A stretch of DNA of 64,000 nt from Gari tellinella (Eukaryota > Mollusca > Bivalvia > Cardiida > Psammobiidae): assembly GCA_922989275.2 (NCBI GenBank), contig OV277864.1:54807550-54871549 (forward strand). Reading direction: 5' to 3'. The stretch's first letter is position 1, and each line of letters starts with the position of its first letter. Positions 1-10,123 of this stretch are shown here, piece by piece. The notes under the pieces were generated by a model that was given only the letters and a program-made list of their open reading frames with translations, had not been told where the DNA came from and ran no database searches. The position numbers were made by a program, and so were the translations under genes.

Positions 1-130
1 TATTAGATTTTAGATACACCGCTCGTCTTTTCAAGACGATTCCACAGAAATGTAATATGACAGAATTAGATGGAGATATGAACAATAATTGAGAATTTTA
101 TAATCTGACTTACGACAATAAGTTCGAGGA
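1..130. mobile_element. Family H palindromic MITE, cut by window edge
   Basis: This stretch shares the central block TCTTTTCAAGACGATTCCA, the arm ATTAGATGGAGA and the tail TCTGACTTACGACAA with the copies at 15.73 and 41.57 kb. The left half lies outside the window. No coding potential is visible. Family membership rests on these shared blocks. Confidence 0.6.
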
Positions 131-529
131 TAGTATTTCAAATACTAAATCCTTATTTCTGAACCATAGTATAGTATGTGACGACTTATTAGAATCGTCG
201 CAAGACATTTTGGACAATGGAAATAGTTGGGTTACCCGCATTTTATATTAGAGAAACGGTTGCATGTGCTTTTTTCTATGTTCAACGCTTATGCAAAACA
301 ATAACGTTACCTGCAGAATATTTGGAGCCAGTTCAGACGCCGGCTTACCCGCCCCCCTGATCTGGTTCAAATCTATAGTACACCTAAACAGCCATTAAAT
401 AAAATTTCAAAACATGTATTTTCTGTACACTTGATGGCATTGCCTTTGCGTTAAGATTCGGGAGGGAGAGAATAAAATATCCGCTGTAACATCCTTATTT
501 CTCAATAAACCATTATGTATAAGATTACA

Positions 530-815
530 GGGCTCACGCTGTACAACAACAACCAATGAGAAACAAAGATTGAGTGTGTAGTTCGGAGGAGTTGTTATAA
601 GGCGAGAAAATTAATACCCGTAGAGTGTCGAACACGACTTACATTACATTTGCAAACAACTTGAATCTTGATTCAAACTGTTTGCCAATGAAAAGGTTAG
701 ATATAATTGTCTTTTGGGGGAACAACGGAAAACGGTGTTGTACATTTAATGGCCTCTAGGGAATCGTTGTTCGGAGGGCCGTTGCTAGGAGGGAGCACAG
801 TACTTCTCTAAACCG
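530..815 (+). mobile_element. Family D MITE, decayed
   Basis: The left part resembles the D end (CAACAACCAATGAGA, then GTTCGGAGGAGTTGTTAT). The right part carries GTTGTTCGGAGGGCCGTTG followed by GGAGGGAGCACAGTA. The central hairpin is shortened to AACTTGAATC joined to GATTCAAACTGTTTGCC, so its GATCAGACGCCG centre is gone. The terminal TACAGT is degraded on the left. Confidence 0.6.
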
Positions 816-1014
816 TAAGAAAGGGTTTCGATTTGGCTGTGACATGATCTTGCGAAATATGCGAGAGATTAATTCCTTCCTATGTGGGTTTTACAAAAGG
901 AGATGCTTAAAAAAGACCAACGTTAAACATTAACTCCTGTAGAAATGTTTTGTTTTACACCCAGCTCTCATCGATGCCTGTCGTTTACAAAACTAGACAT
1001 TAGCCAAACGGTGA

Positions 1015-1265
1015 TACAGTGGAAAATACGTTATTCTTTCCCAATAAAAGCGTTAACGCTTAATATATCATTTCATTTGCAAACAGTTTGGGCCAGATCT
1101 GACGCTGGGTAACCCGGCGTCTGATCAGGCTCCAATTGTTTGCCACTCAGCTTAAAATAAGCATTCAGCATTGTCTAAAATTGTCATTACAACGTGTATG
1201 TTATTGCAGTACATTTATGGTTAGTTTGCATTTAAAAGGGAAATAATAACATTTTCTCCACTGCA
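1015..1265 (+). mobile_element. Family A MITE (TA class)
   Basis: The left end reads TACAGTGGAAAATACG then TTATTCTTTCCCAATAAA. The right end is AAATAATAACATTTTCTCCACTGCA. The central type-1 hairpin (AACAGTTTGGGCCAGATCTGACGC and mirror) is imperfect, indicating an old copy. Confidence 0.75.
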
Positions 1266-1533
1266 GAAATGATCTACTGTATGGTCAAACAATACAGCGT
1301 CTTTAGATTACCATCATTTAATCTGTAATAAAAATGTTCAACAAACAAATACGGGGAACTCATTTCAATATCCTGGGATCAAATGGTTTAAAATCAATTC
1401 AGTCTTTAACAGTGGCACTAAGACTTCGTTTTAATTGTCGATGAAACAATGAGCTAACATTTCCTAAAACCTGCGTTGATCAATTGTGATCAATTGATCA
1501 ATTAGACACAGATTAAGTGCTCCCTTTCTCGAT

Positions 1534-1934
1534 TACAGTGCTCCCTCTGTACATCAACAACCAATGAGAGACAACGATTGTGATTGTTGTTCGGAAGGAG
1601 TTGTTATAGGGAGGGAACATTAATACCCGCAGAGAACCGAGCACAACTTACCTTACAGTTGCAAACAGCTTGAATCCAGATCAGACGCCGCGTAATGCGG
1701 CGTCTGATATGGATTCAAACTGTCTGTTGTTCATCATTATGTTTCTTCTTTAAAAAAAAGTTCAATATGTCGTAGCTATGAGCAAAAAACAGTAGACGGC
1801 AATGTTAAGCATATAAGCAGGCGATATTACAGCAAAGCGTTTAGCATATTTTCTTTGTTTGGGGAACAACATCAAGTATTTTTGTAAGGAGGGAATCATT
1901 GTTTGGCGGGCCGTTGTAGGGACGGAACACTGTA
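1534..1934 (+). mobile_element. Family D MITE, complete
   Basis: The element is bounded by TACAGTGCTCCCTCTGTACA on the left and GGGACGGAACACTGTA on the right, which form inverted ends on a TA. The centre is a type-1 hairpin: TTGCAAACAGCTTGAATCC, then AGATCAGACGCCGCG, mirrored as GCGGCGTCTGATATGGATTC. Its right half carries the subterminal blocks GGGGAACAAC and GGGCCGTTGTAGGGA typical of D. Confidence 0.8.
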
Positions 1935-1943
1935 TTATTCCCA

Positions 1944-2930
1944 AACGCATTTGTATCAACAATTTATGCTCCATAATAAACAGATTAGAACCAGATGAGA
2001 CACCGAGATATCTCAGCATCAAGTTGTGCCGCTTTACAGTGAAGAAGACCTTATTCTTTCCCAGTAAACACGTTTAGGCTAATATTACTATTTCTATTGC
2101 AAACAGTTTAGAGCCTGATCAGACGCCAGGAAATCCGGAGTCCGATCTTGCTCCAAACTGTTTGCCACTCGGATTAATATGAGTAGTCAGAATTGTCGGA
2201 AAAGTGTTAGTTTCTACATTTTATTGCGATGCGTTAGAAGCGTTAACTTTGCGTTTAAACAGGAACTACCGACGTCTATTCCAATATTTCCTTAAACATG
2301 CGTTTGTATCAACAATTGATGTCCATTAAAAACAGATAAGAGCCAGTTGAGACTCCGAGTATCTTTCAATCTCAGATTCAAGTTGTGCCTTTTTACAGCG
2401 ATGAAAACGTTATTCTTTTACAGTAAACTAGTTTACGCTAAAACTATTATTTCTATTGCAAACAGTTTAGACCCTGACCAGACGCCGGGTTACCCGGCGC
2501 CTTATATGGCTCCAAACTGTTTGCCACTCAGATTAAACTGGAACTACAGACGTCTATTCCACTTAAAACATGCGTTTGTATCAACAATTGATGTCCATTA
2601 AAAACAGATAAGAGCCAGTTGAGACTCCGAGTATCTTTCAATCTCAGATTCAAGTTGTGCCTTTTTACAGCGATGAAAACGTTATTCTTTTACAGTAAAC
2701 TAGTTTACGCTAAAACTATTATTTCTATTCCAAACAGTTTAGAGCCTGACCAGACGCCGGGTTACCCGGCGCCTGATATGGCTCCAAACTGTTTGCCACT
2801 CAGATTAAACTGGAACTACCGACGTATATTCCACTGCAATATTTCTTAAAACATGCGTTTGTATCAACACTTGATGTTCATGAAAAACAAATAAGAGCCA
2901 GATTAGACATCGAGTATCTGTGAATCTCAG
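1944..2930 (+). repeat. Tandem array of a unit containing a family A core
   Basis: The block CGTTTGTATCAACAATTGAT plus about 80 following bases recurs near 1948, 2299, 2571 and 2855. The last two spacings are about 272 and 283 bp. Each of the first three units carries its own A-type segment (at about 2035, 2394 and 2666: TACAGYGAWGAA.., TTATTCTTT, type-1 hairpin). The A element was therefore amplified together with its flank as a local tandem duplication, not by separate insertions. The middle units are nearly identical; the outer ones are more diverged. Confidence 0.8.
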
Positions 2931-3020
2931 ATTGGTCCTTTCTCAAGTTGTTCCTTTTTGTTTGCACTATCAGGGGACGGGTGTGTTTCAGAGCGCTGAT
3001 GAAGCAGGTCTTTACTGTAT

Positions 3021-3270
3021 TACAGTGGAGAATCTGTTATTCTTTCCCGATAAACGCGTTTACGCTAAAACTATTTTTTCTTTTACAAACAGTTTGGAGC
3101 CAGATCAGACGCCGGGTAACCCGGCGTCTGATCTGGCTCCAAACTGTTTGCCACCAAGATAAACATGAAATATCAGAATTGTCCAAAAGTTGTTCTTTTC
3201 TACGTTTTAGTGTTTTGCGTTTGCGTACGTTAGCGTTTAAACGGGAAAGAATAACAGATTCTCCACTGTA
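3021..3270 (+). mobile_element. Family A MITE, young subfamily
   Basis: This 250-bp element has near-perfect ends TACAGTGGAGAATCTGTTAT and its mirror ATAACAGATTCTCCACTGTA. The type-1 hairpin at about 3090-3152 is essentially perfect (TTTGGAGCCAGATCAGACGC and mirror). It closely matches the copies at 11.14, 16.13, 29.65, 35.50, 37.20, 47.41 and 59.41 kb, so it belongs to a recent burst. The short frames running through it are artefacts of the repeat. Confidence 0.9.
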
Positions 3271-3279
3271 CGATCAAAA

Positions 3280-4150
3280 GGAGATTCATTCCCCATTATA
3301 TTGCAAAGAATGAACACTGGGATCATAGCTTCTATTCTAGCTCAAATCTGCAAAATTGCCGAGGTTAATGAAAGTCTTCCCTTTCTCGGGGAATTCTCAT
3401 ATATCAATGAAAATCACATTTTCGTCAATCATTAAGTTTTAATAAAAAGCGGCGCGATAGAAACACATTCAAAAATGGGAAAAGTTCATTTTGGTTTCTT
3501 GGCGCCATGGCCTTTATGCTGATTCTATACTTGTGATAAATACAAAGCAACGAACATTTGTAATGAGCATGTTCATGTATCTGGTAAAGATGGTCTCTTG
3601 GCGATGATGTTTTATGGTTAAACGGCAACCAGTAATGTCAAAAATTGTTACAACAACCGGGATCAACGGGGAAAATTGGAAATTGTTTTAAGTAGAGGGC
3701 ATGTTTGTAGATTTAAGGGTACGACAAAATAATCAGCCGCGATATTTCCCATCTGTTACTTGGGAACGTTTAACAAACATTCCCGAATCCCAATGCAAGA
3801 TTGGATTTTTGTGCTATCAAATTACCCCGTAGAAGAACGCGGAAAATTTGCTAAACCTCATCAAATTGATATCGGACAGAATTTGAGCTACAGCTTTCAA
3901 TTCATCTGTTTATTCAAACTTTCATAATTTTCCTATATGTCTACACAGAGGTTAAAGACTCTTGTCAAATCTGAATGCCCGATCTGTATTAGTTATTAAG
4001 ATATTGATTTGCTTGTCTTGGATTTCATCGCCCTGTCTTAAACTCTGTCATATCCACTAGTAAACGATGCATCGACAGTTTGACTGAGTCATACAGAGCA
4101 AGAAACATGAACACAACCCCTCAAAAATTGAATTCGACAGACAAACCGGT
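3280..4150. other. Unassigned non-coding stretch
   Basis: I see no long reading frame, no obvious palindrome and no copy of the families named elsewhere in the window. The base composition is AT-rich like the rest. Confidence 0.5.
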
Positions 4151-4159
4151 CTATCAAAT

Positions 4160-4420
4160 GAGTAAATCCTTTACTCAATAGTTTCTTTCTGGTTCTGAAG
4201 TAAAATGACCAGTTAAAGCAGGCTGAAAGTACAGCAGAATGCGCCTAAAGGCACATTCTGCTTTACTTTCAGCCTCCTTTAAGCTACCATCTGCTAGAAT
4301 ATAGAAACGAGTTCTTCTGATACATATTCAATTATTCATGACTGTACGAAGTGGAACTAATTTCTTATGTGGATGAATAAATCAAAGGCGTAGAAAGGCG
4401 TATTTATGGGATAGAGGAAT
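4160..4420 (+). mobile_element. Family B MITE, ends eroded
   Basis: The type-2 hairpin at about 4213-4280 (AAAGCAGGCTGAAAGTA, CAGCAGAATGCGCC and mirror) is followed by the B right arm: TACCATCTGCTAG, GTGGAACTAATTTCTT, then AAAGGCGTATTTATGGGA. The terminal TTAA motifs are no longer clear. Confidence 0.75.
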
Positions 4421-4675
4421 AGTATTAAACTTGATCTTTCAGTACGGGGGAGATTTTATTATTTCGCGTTTAAACGAAAACGAACGCAAATGTAATGTAG
4501 TTAAATGTAGAACATTACTAGGTATTGAAAGTGTTGACAATTTGTTGTAAATCTGAGCTGTAAACAGTCGTGAGACTGGTCTAATCAGGATCTAAACTAT
4601 TTGCAAATGCTTAAGCCGTTCCAGCACTTGTAAATGCGTTTATTGGAAAATAAGAACGTTTTCTTCACACCGTAT

Positions 4676-4878
4676 AGTGCAGAAGACATTATTCTTACGC
4701 AAACTGTTTGGAGCAAGATCAGACGTCAGGTTACCCGGCGTCTGATCAGACTCAAAACTATTTGCCACTCAGATTTAAGTTAATAGTCATGATTGTCAAC
4801 AACTTGTCATTTTCTACAATTTATTGTAATGCGTTCGTGTTTCGTTTGCGTTTAAACATGAAATAATAACGTCTCCAA
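4676..4878 (+). mobile_element. Family A MITE, internally shortened
   Basis: The left end AGTGCAGAAGACATTATTC runs almost directly into the hairpin CAAACTGTTTGGAGCAAGAT, so the usual AATAAACGCGTTTACGC segment is missing. The right arm (TTTCTACAATTTATTG, GCGTTTAAAC, ATAATAACGTCTCC) is retained. Confidence 0.65.
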
Positions 4879-5010
4879 AGCCGTAACAGAATATCAAAGC
4901 ATACTAATAGAATGAAGAGGAAGTTTTATTTTCCGTTAAAACGAAATTTAACGCATGGAAAATAAAATACAGAAATAAATGAATGCGGCAGAAAAAGTTG
5001 AACGGGATTT

Positions 5011-5300
5011 TACACTGGAGAAGATGTTATTTTGAAGGTTTAACCTATTTGTGTCCACGATCCCATATATGGGACATAGGCAAACAGTGTAGACTCTGAT
5101 CAGACGCCGCCTGCTCAGAGTCTACAGTGTTTGCAGATAGGAATTTCAATATAAAACAAAATGAAAATGAAAATTTGACCAGGCATCCCTATTATAAAAA
5201 ATGGACAAATCCAAAATTATAAACTTTGGAGAATTCACTGGGTATAAATGGGTTAAACGAAAATAAACGCAAACGTAGAGTAATAAAACGTAAAAAAAAC
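5011..5300 (-). mobile_element. Family A MITE remnant hosting an E element
   Basis: The left end TACACTGGAGAAGATGTTAT and the continuation AAACGAAAATAAACGCAAAC are the two sides of the usual A sequence CCCGTTTAAACGCAAACG. They are split by an E element at the TTAA of that motif. The far half of the A element is not recognisable beyond about 5300. Confidence 0.7.
5040..5256 (-). mobile_element. Family E MITE nested in family A
   Basis: The element is bounded by TTAACCTATTTGTGTCC and its partner AAATGGGTTAA, with TTAA at both edges. The core reads GTGTAGACTCTGATCAGACG, then CCGCCTGCTCAGAGTC. This shows that the E hairpin once had the same GATCAGACGCCG centre as families A, D and G. The other arm has the E-specific block CAATATAAAACAAAATG. 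Confidence 0.85.
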
Positions 5301-5399
5301 ACTAGTTATTGAAAATGTTCGGCACATCACTAACTAGTGTGTTTGTGAGAGATGGGGAGATCGGTGGTTGTTAAGACATTGTTTGCAAAAGGGGTGGAT

Positions 5400-5465
5400 T
5401 CGCAACTTTGAAATACGGGTATGTTCGACCTAACCAAGGTCGAGATGTCGAACGTCAACTGTAAT
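5400..5465. mobile_element. Family K fragment
   Basis: TTGAAATACGGGTATGTTCG followed by GAGATGTCGAACGTCAACTG matches the right half of the K element at 39.82-39.98 kb, whose end reads GAGGTTCGACTGTA. Only this half is present. Confidence 0.55.
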
Positions 5466-5504
5466 TGCAAAACAACTATAAGCACGGTTTTTGCATTTCT
5501 GTGA

Positions 5505-5650
5505 AAAAAAGCCAGACCCCTGCCACATGTATCGCAGTCCAACGCGTTAATACTACTAGACCACGGCCACCAGTAGAAAAGGAAGTAGGATCATATCAGG
5601 ATCTAAACCGAGTGACAGATGAACTGATTCTGTGCCAATCATTCAAGACG
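5505..5650 (-). repeat. tRNA-derived SINE-like remnant
   Basis: Read on the minus strand, this gives GGCCGTGGTCTAGTAGTATT then AACGCGTTGGACTGCGATAC and GTGGCAGGGGTCTGGC. This resembles a tRNA with an A box near GTGGTCTAGT and a decayed B box. The same sequence occurs in the opposite orientation at about 6780-6925. It is too degenerate to be a working tRNA. Confidence 0.5.
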
Positions 5651-5659
5651 TAAGTTAAA

Positions 5660-6385
5660 CTAAATTGGCTGTATCGGGTTATCGAGTACAGTGGTGTTTA
5701 GGGGATCATAACACCTTTTATTCATATGCTAATTTAGGAGTTGTGGCGATACGAAGTGCAAAACGACTGATATACATTTTGTAATTTTCATTAAGAATAA
5801 TTTCATTTAACACAGCTCTGCAGCTAGTATAAAATTGAAAGAGGAACTATATAATATATAATATTTCGAAGTGACCATGTGAATTTAGAGTGATTTTGTT
5901 TATTTTGAGATTTTAGATAAACCTGTTGAATGTACAACTTGTTTTATATAATATTTTCATAAATTTCACCATAATCAATTTCATTGAAAGTACAATTGTT
6001 GGCTTCTTTGAATAGATTCCCACAAGGAGAATCACTGATACATTTTGTAGTATGGTGACTTTTTGTATTTGGTCTTGCACCGACGGGGTGAATTAGACCG
6101 TGCGATTGCTGTTCTTTGCTAAGAACAGCATCTGTGTGCCTGACTTTGTCTGTAAGTCATTCAGCTTCCTTCCTTTGCACCATTCTTTCACACGGATAGT
6201 GCATCAATGGATGGAAGTCCGACATATGGCCGTCGGATTCTGCCAGCTTCAACTCTTTCCAACAATGGTCTGCCTTAATTCTACGTTTAATTCCTTTGGA
6301 TGGTTTTAGTCAAACACGCATGCATTTTAAAGCTTTAGCTTCGAAAAACCTGTGTGCTTGGGTGGAGCAATAATATTGAGATACT
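5660..6385. other. Unassigned non-coding stretch
   Basis: AT-rich sequence without a recognised repeat family, hairpin or plausible coding region. A 69-codon open frame near 6100-6309 has no recognisable feature and is probably chance. Confidence 0.45.
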
Positions 6386-6387
6386 CA

Positions 6388-6545
6388 GGATTCCAGATAA
6401 GTGGAGTATTTCAAAAATTAAAATCTTTGTTTCTGCTTTAAACCCTATGGTGTCACTACTCATTAATGAGTAGTAACACCATAGGATTTGGTGCTGAGAA
6501 AATGCTGGGATTTGTTCAGTTTACTCCCCTTTATCTGGAACCCTG
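6388..6545. mobile_element. Family P palindromic MITE
   Basis: Inverted ends GGATTCCAGATAAGTGGAGT and ACTCCCCTTTATCTGGAACC enclose a nearly perfect inner palindrome at 6444-6485 (CCTATGGTGTCACTACTCAT and mirror). The two nested inverted repeats in about 158 bp are typical of a small foldback MITE. I see no second copy in the window. Confidence 0.65.
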
Positions 6546-6779
6546 GATGCTACTGTAGCAATTCAATTTGTTCAATTACGTTTCACTGTACTGATGACTA
6601 TCTACAGTGCAACCTTAGAATTCTAAACACTATTTCTACTTCTTAAGAACAACTAGTTAGGAAATGTTTTCTGTTTGCGGAGGATTTGAGTGCCATGAAT
6701 TCAACCTCAGCGTGTAGTGAGAGACAACGTGTCTTGCACATCCACTAACACACAGGTTTTCCGTGATAGCTAATTAGTT

Positions 6780-6925
6780 ATGTCTGTGCCAATCATTCAA
6801 TTCATGTGCCACTCTGTTTTGATCCTGATACGATCCTACTCCTTTTTCTATCAGGTGACCGTGGTCCAGTATTAATGCGTTGGAATACGATACTTGTGGC
6901 AGGGATCTGGCTTTTTTCACAGCAA
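6780..6925 (+). repeat. tRNA-derived SINE-like remnant, inverted partner
   Basis: GGTGACCGTGGTCCAGTATT then AATGCGTTGGAATACGATAC and TTGTGGCAGGGATCTGGC match the complement of 5505-5650, including the flanking block CTGTGCCAATCATTCA. The two copies lie about 1.2 kb apart in opposite orientation. Confidence 0.5.
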
Positions 6926-7039
6926 TAACTAATAAGCAAACATTGCTTTCGTTCTCGTTCTAAAATATATTTATGTATGATTATAAAATATGTACTATTT
7001 TGAAATAAAATATGTTAAACTAAACTGTGTGCAATAGAA

Positions 7040-7175
7040 AAAATGGTTAATCTCAAAAGGGAAAACATAACAGCTTCTTCACTGTAAGGCATTTTAAAAA
7101 GTTAGAATTTTCTACATTTTATTGCAATAAGTTTGCGTATTAACGAGAAAGAATACTGTCCTCTCTACTATAACT
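7040..7175. mobile_element. Family A right-end remnants
   Basis: Two successive scraps end AAAACATAACAGCTTCTTCA then CTGTA (7086) and AACGAGAAAGAATACTGTCC then TCTCTACTATA (7171). Between them is TTTCTACATTTTATTGCAAT. They look like two overlapping A 3' ends from decayed or duplicated copies. Confidence 0.45.
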
Positions 7176-7401
7176 AGTCTTGCGACAATCGAACAGATTT
7201 CAGTATTTAAGTATATAATATCGCCATATTATGTCGATGCAAGCAGGCCATATACATCGATCTGAAAGGGTTAAATGGTATACGTTTTACGATGTTTAAT
7301 ATCGTAAACAAGCTTCACAATCTAGTTGCAAAATTCATTTCTTTAAGATTTGACAAAACAAAGACAAATAAAAATCCCTGAAGTTTTGTCTGAAATGTGT
7401 C

Positions 7402-7644
7402 TACAGTGGAGAAAACGTTATTCTTACCCAATAAACACGTTTACGCTAAAAACTATTATTTCAATTGCAAACAGTTTGGAGCCAGATCAGACGCCGGGTC
7501 TGATCAGGCTCTAAACCGTTTGCCACTCAGATAAAAAAGAATTGTAAAAATATATCGACAAATTGACATTTTCTACATTTAAGTGCTTTGCGTTTGCGTT
7601 TCGTTTGCGTAAAAACGAGAAAGAATAACGTTTTCTCCACTGTA
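7402..7644 (+). mobile_element. Family A MITE
   Basis: The ends are TACAGTGGAGAAAACGTTAT and ATAACGTTTTCTCCACTGTA. The type-1 hairpin has lost half of its centre: AGATCAGACGCCGGG is followed directly by TCTGATCAGGCTC. Confidence 0.85.
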
Positions 7645-7985
7645 AGAGACATGCCTCGCATTGCGCCTCGACATGTCACCACAAATGTTCCATGCACCTT
7701 CCAATAACACGACTGGTACATTGCCTTAATTAGATATTAGGCGAGGATTATTACCCCCTATTAATTTTGAAAGCCGTCTAAATCCACGGCCTGCCCCTGC
7801 ATTCCGTGGAATAATTTACAAATCCCATTTCAATGCTGCAAATTGTTTTCTTCAGACTTTCATCACGATGCGTGCGGAGTTAAAACTCCTTTGTTGCCAT
7901 GGCATCATCTGCGTTACGACTATCGTCTGCGATTTGTTTCTAAATTTAGAATTTCGGAACTTCCGTCAAAGAATATTTCAGACGA

Positions 7986-8060
7986 GTTGCAATCAGTCTA
8001 ACTCCTGTTCAGACGCCGAGGAACTCGGCGTCTGAACAGGATTCAGACTGACTGCAACTG
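7986..8060. repeat. Type-1 core hairpin with variant outer arms
   Basis: GTTGCAATCAGTCTAACTCC then TGTTCAGACGCCGAG is mirrored by CTCGGCGTCTGAACAGG and GACTGACTGCAAC. The inner CAGACGCCG is the common core, but the outer arm differs from the usual GCAAACAGTTTGG. I could not assign it to a family by its ends. Confidence 0.75.
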
Positions 8061-8391
8061 TAAGCGTTGTTACAAGTGGAAGTGAAAGAATTAAGTTGGG
8101 GGAAGCGATCGTGTGTGTAAATCAATCCGAAATTGCTATTCTAAAATCCATAAGATGTGTTTATAAAATTACTGAGTAATTTAAGGGATTTGAAACACGG
8201 AGAAGACAGGCAGAAAATAGGATACAAGTTATTGAGTGAAATGAAGGAGCCGGGGATTTTAACGCCCTGTCAAGCTACAATTGGCATGTATTGACTAAAA
8301 CTGTACAATTATCACATTTCTTCTGTATTACTTGTACAGGTTTTTGCCCTGTTTTGTCGTAATCTTCCGTTCGCACATTTAACCCTCATTA

Positions 8392-8905
8392 AAGTGAAGA
8401 AAACGTTACTCTTTCCGGTTTAACCCATTACCCCATAGCCTGTTTCTAGTTTTGAAGATAGGTGGCCACTAAAAGCAGGACGAAAGTAAAGTAGAATGCC
8501 TGTAGGCTGTAGACGCATTCTGCTTTACTTTCAGCCTGCTTTAAGCTACCATCTGCTACAATCAAGAAAATATTCGTTTGTGATACATATCCATTATCGT
8601 ATAATTCGGAACTCTTTTCTCCAGTGGATGAATAAAGTAGAGGTGTACATGTAACAAGGCGTTTTTATGAGGTAATGGGTTAAACGCAAACGAAACGCAA
8701 ACGCATTGCAACAAACGGTAGAAAATGTCAAGGTTTAGAACTTTGAACCGATTAATTTCATTCTGAGTGACAAAACGTTGGAGCCTGATCAGACGCCGGG
8801 TTACCCGGTGTCTGATCAGACTCCAAACTGTTTGCCAAAAAAAAAAAAAAGTTTTTAGCGTAAACGTGTTTGTTATGAAAGAATAATAGCGTCTTCTCCA
8901 CTGTA
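8392..8905 (-). mobile_element. Family A MITE hosting a B element
   Basis: The left end AGTGAAGAAAACGTTACTC and the right end GCGTCTTCTCCACTGTA bracket an A element. Its type-1 hairpin lies at about 8770-8835 (TTGGAGCCTGATCAGACGCC and mirror). A complete B element sits at the TTAA of the A motif GGTTTAAACGC. Confidence 0.8.
8420..8683 (+). mobile_element. Family B MITE nested in family A
   Basis: The element is bounded by TTAACCCATTACCCCATAG and GAGGTAATGGGTTAA. The type-2 hairpin is AAAGCAGGACGAAAGTAAAG, CAGAATGCC and mirror. The right arm carries AGTGGATGAATAAA and AAGGCGTTTTTATG. Removing the element and one TTAA restores GGTTTAAACGC of the A host. Confidence 0.85.
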
Positions 8906-8935
8906 TGCTTAACTCGACTTTGCTAATATTTGCAA

Positions 8936-9000
8936 ACAGTTTAAATCTAGATCAGACTTTGCGTTACGCAGCGTCTGGTCTGGGTTCAAACTGTTTGACA
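8936..9000. repeat. Type-1 core hairpin
   Basis: GCAAACAGTTTAAATCTAGA then TCAGACTTTGCG is mirrored by CGCAGCGTCTGGTCTG and GTTCAAACTGTTTG. It lies just after an A element and is probably the heart of a decayed D- or G-type element. Confidence 0.65.
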
Positions 9001-9009
9001 TTCACAATT

Positions 9010-9750
9010 GAATTTTCTGCAGTTTTAAAAAAGCATCTACTAGTTTTGAGTTTTTTTCGCAGACAATATATATGAAGCAGACAACATTTCAGTATAACAA
9101 GGTTTAAGTTTAATCTAAATAGCGTGTTTGGTTTATTTATGTTACTTTTGACTTTATGCACTTAAATATTCTACGCGCTGTGAGCAAATAATGTGATACA
9201 GGTAATAACTGTTTCAAACAGTTGGGATCAAACTGAGACGCCGAACAACTGAGTAACTCGGCGTCTCATCTCAGTCTAAATTGTTATACACTGTGGCACA
9301 TTATTTAGAAAAAAGAAATTGAGGATTGTTACAAGCGACTCAATTATAGCATGTTATAGTTAAAAGTATATTTTATTGACGTAAAGTTTATCGTACGCTA
9401 TTCCTACAAATGTAGTTATTTAGCATGTTAAGCACAAACTGAGACTCCCTAGCCAAACCATTTAAGACGAAAGACATGTAAATTTTGGCCTGAGGTTATA
9501 CGTCAGAAAAAACATTTTGTTATAGCATTAAAAAGTTTGTTCTACTATACTTTAGACTCCAACTTCATGGAATGAGAACAGACCGATCTTCCAGGTCACC
9601 AACCTCGAGTATGGCCATATTGAAAGATTATACATGTAACACGATACATTGATATTAAACCCGTTCACCCTAAATGACGTCATAAAGCGCATTTTCAAAC
9701 AGGATCAAAACTGCTTGCTACTTGTTTTGAAATTACGTTAGTAATAATGT
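9010..9750. other. Mostly unassigned stretch with one variant hairpin
   Basis: A decayed type-1-like hairpin lies at about 9210-9290 (CAAACAGTTGGGATCAAACT then GAGACGCCGA and mirror). The rest is AT-rich sequence without recognised repeats or coding frames. Confidence 0.45.
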
Positions 9751-9751
9751 C

Positions 9752-10003
9752 TTAACCCTTTACCCAATAACCCGATTATAACATTAAATACAGGTGATCA
9801 CTTAAAGAAGGTTGAAAGTAAAGCAGAATGTGCCTCAAGGCACATTCTGCTTTACTTTCAGCCTGTTTTAAACTACCATCTGCTAGTCTGTATAAAATAT
9901 GTGTAATGGTTATTATTTATGAAGGTATAAACTGGAACTATTTTCTTCAGCGGAGGAATAAATTAAATACGCTAAAAGCCGCTTCCATGGGGAAAAGGGT
10001 TAA
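9752..10003 (+). mobile_element. Family B MITE, complete
   Basis: Starts TTAACCCTTTACCCAATA and ends GGGGAAAAGGGTTAA. The type-2 hairpin (GGTTGAAAGTAAAGCAGAAT, GTGCC and mirror) lies at about 9807-9872. The right arm has AACTGGAACTATTTTCTTC and AGCGGAGGAATAAA. A short scrap with AGCAGACGACAATATGG, shared with families G and D, follows to 10058. Confidence 0.85.
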
Positions 10004-10123
10004 ATCTATTACAGACAAAAATATTGGAGCAGACGACAATATGGCCGTGAAGGGGTAAACACTTCGCAATAAATTTGATCATGAAATGGTTAAAAGTTCT
10101 GCATCTGATTGCATTGCATTTAC

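Noticed and set aside
2948..3313. Recurring open frame of 60-121 codons across A elements (also near 11115, 16018, 29662, 37188, 47474, 49444, 59408)
   Set aside because: The frame is the A repeat read through its hairpin and right arm. It appears in both orientations and in several phases, has no consistent start, and resembles no known protein. It may enter gene models by error.
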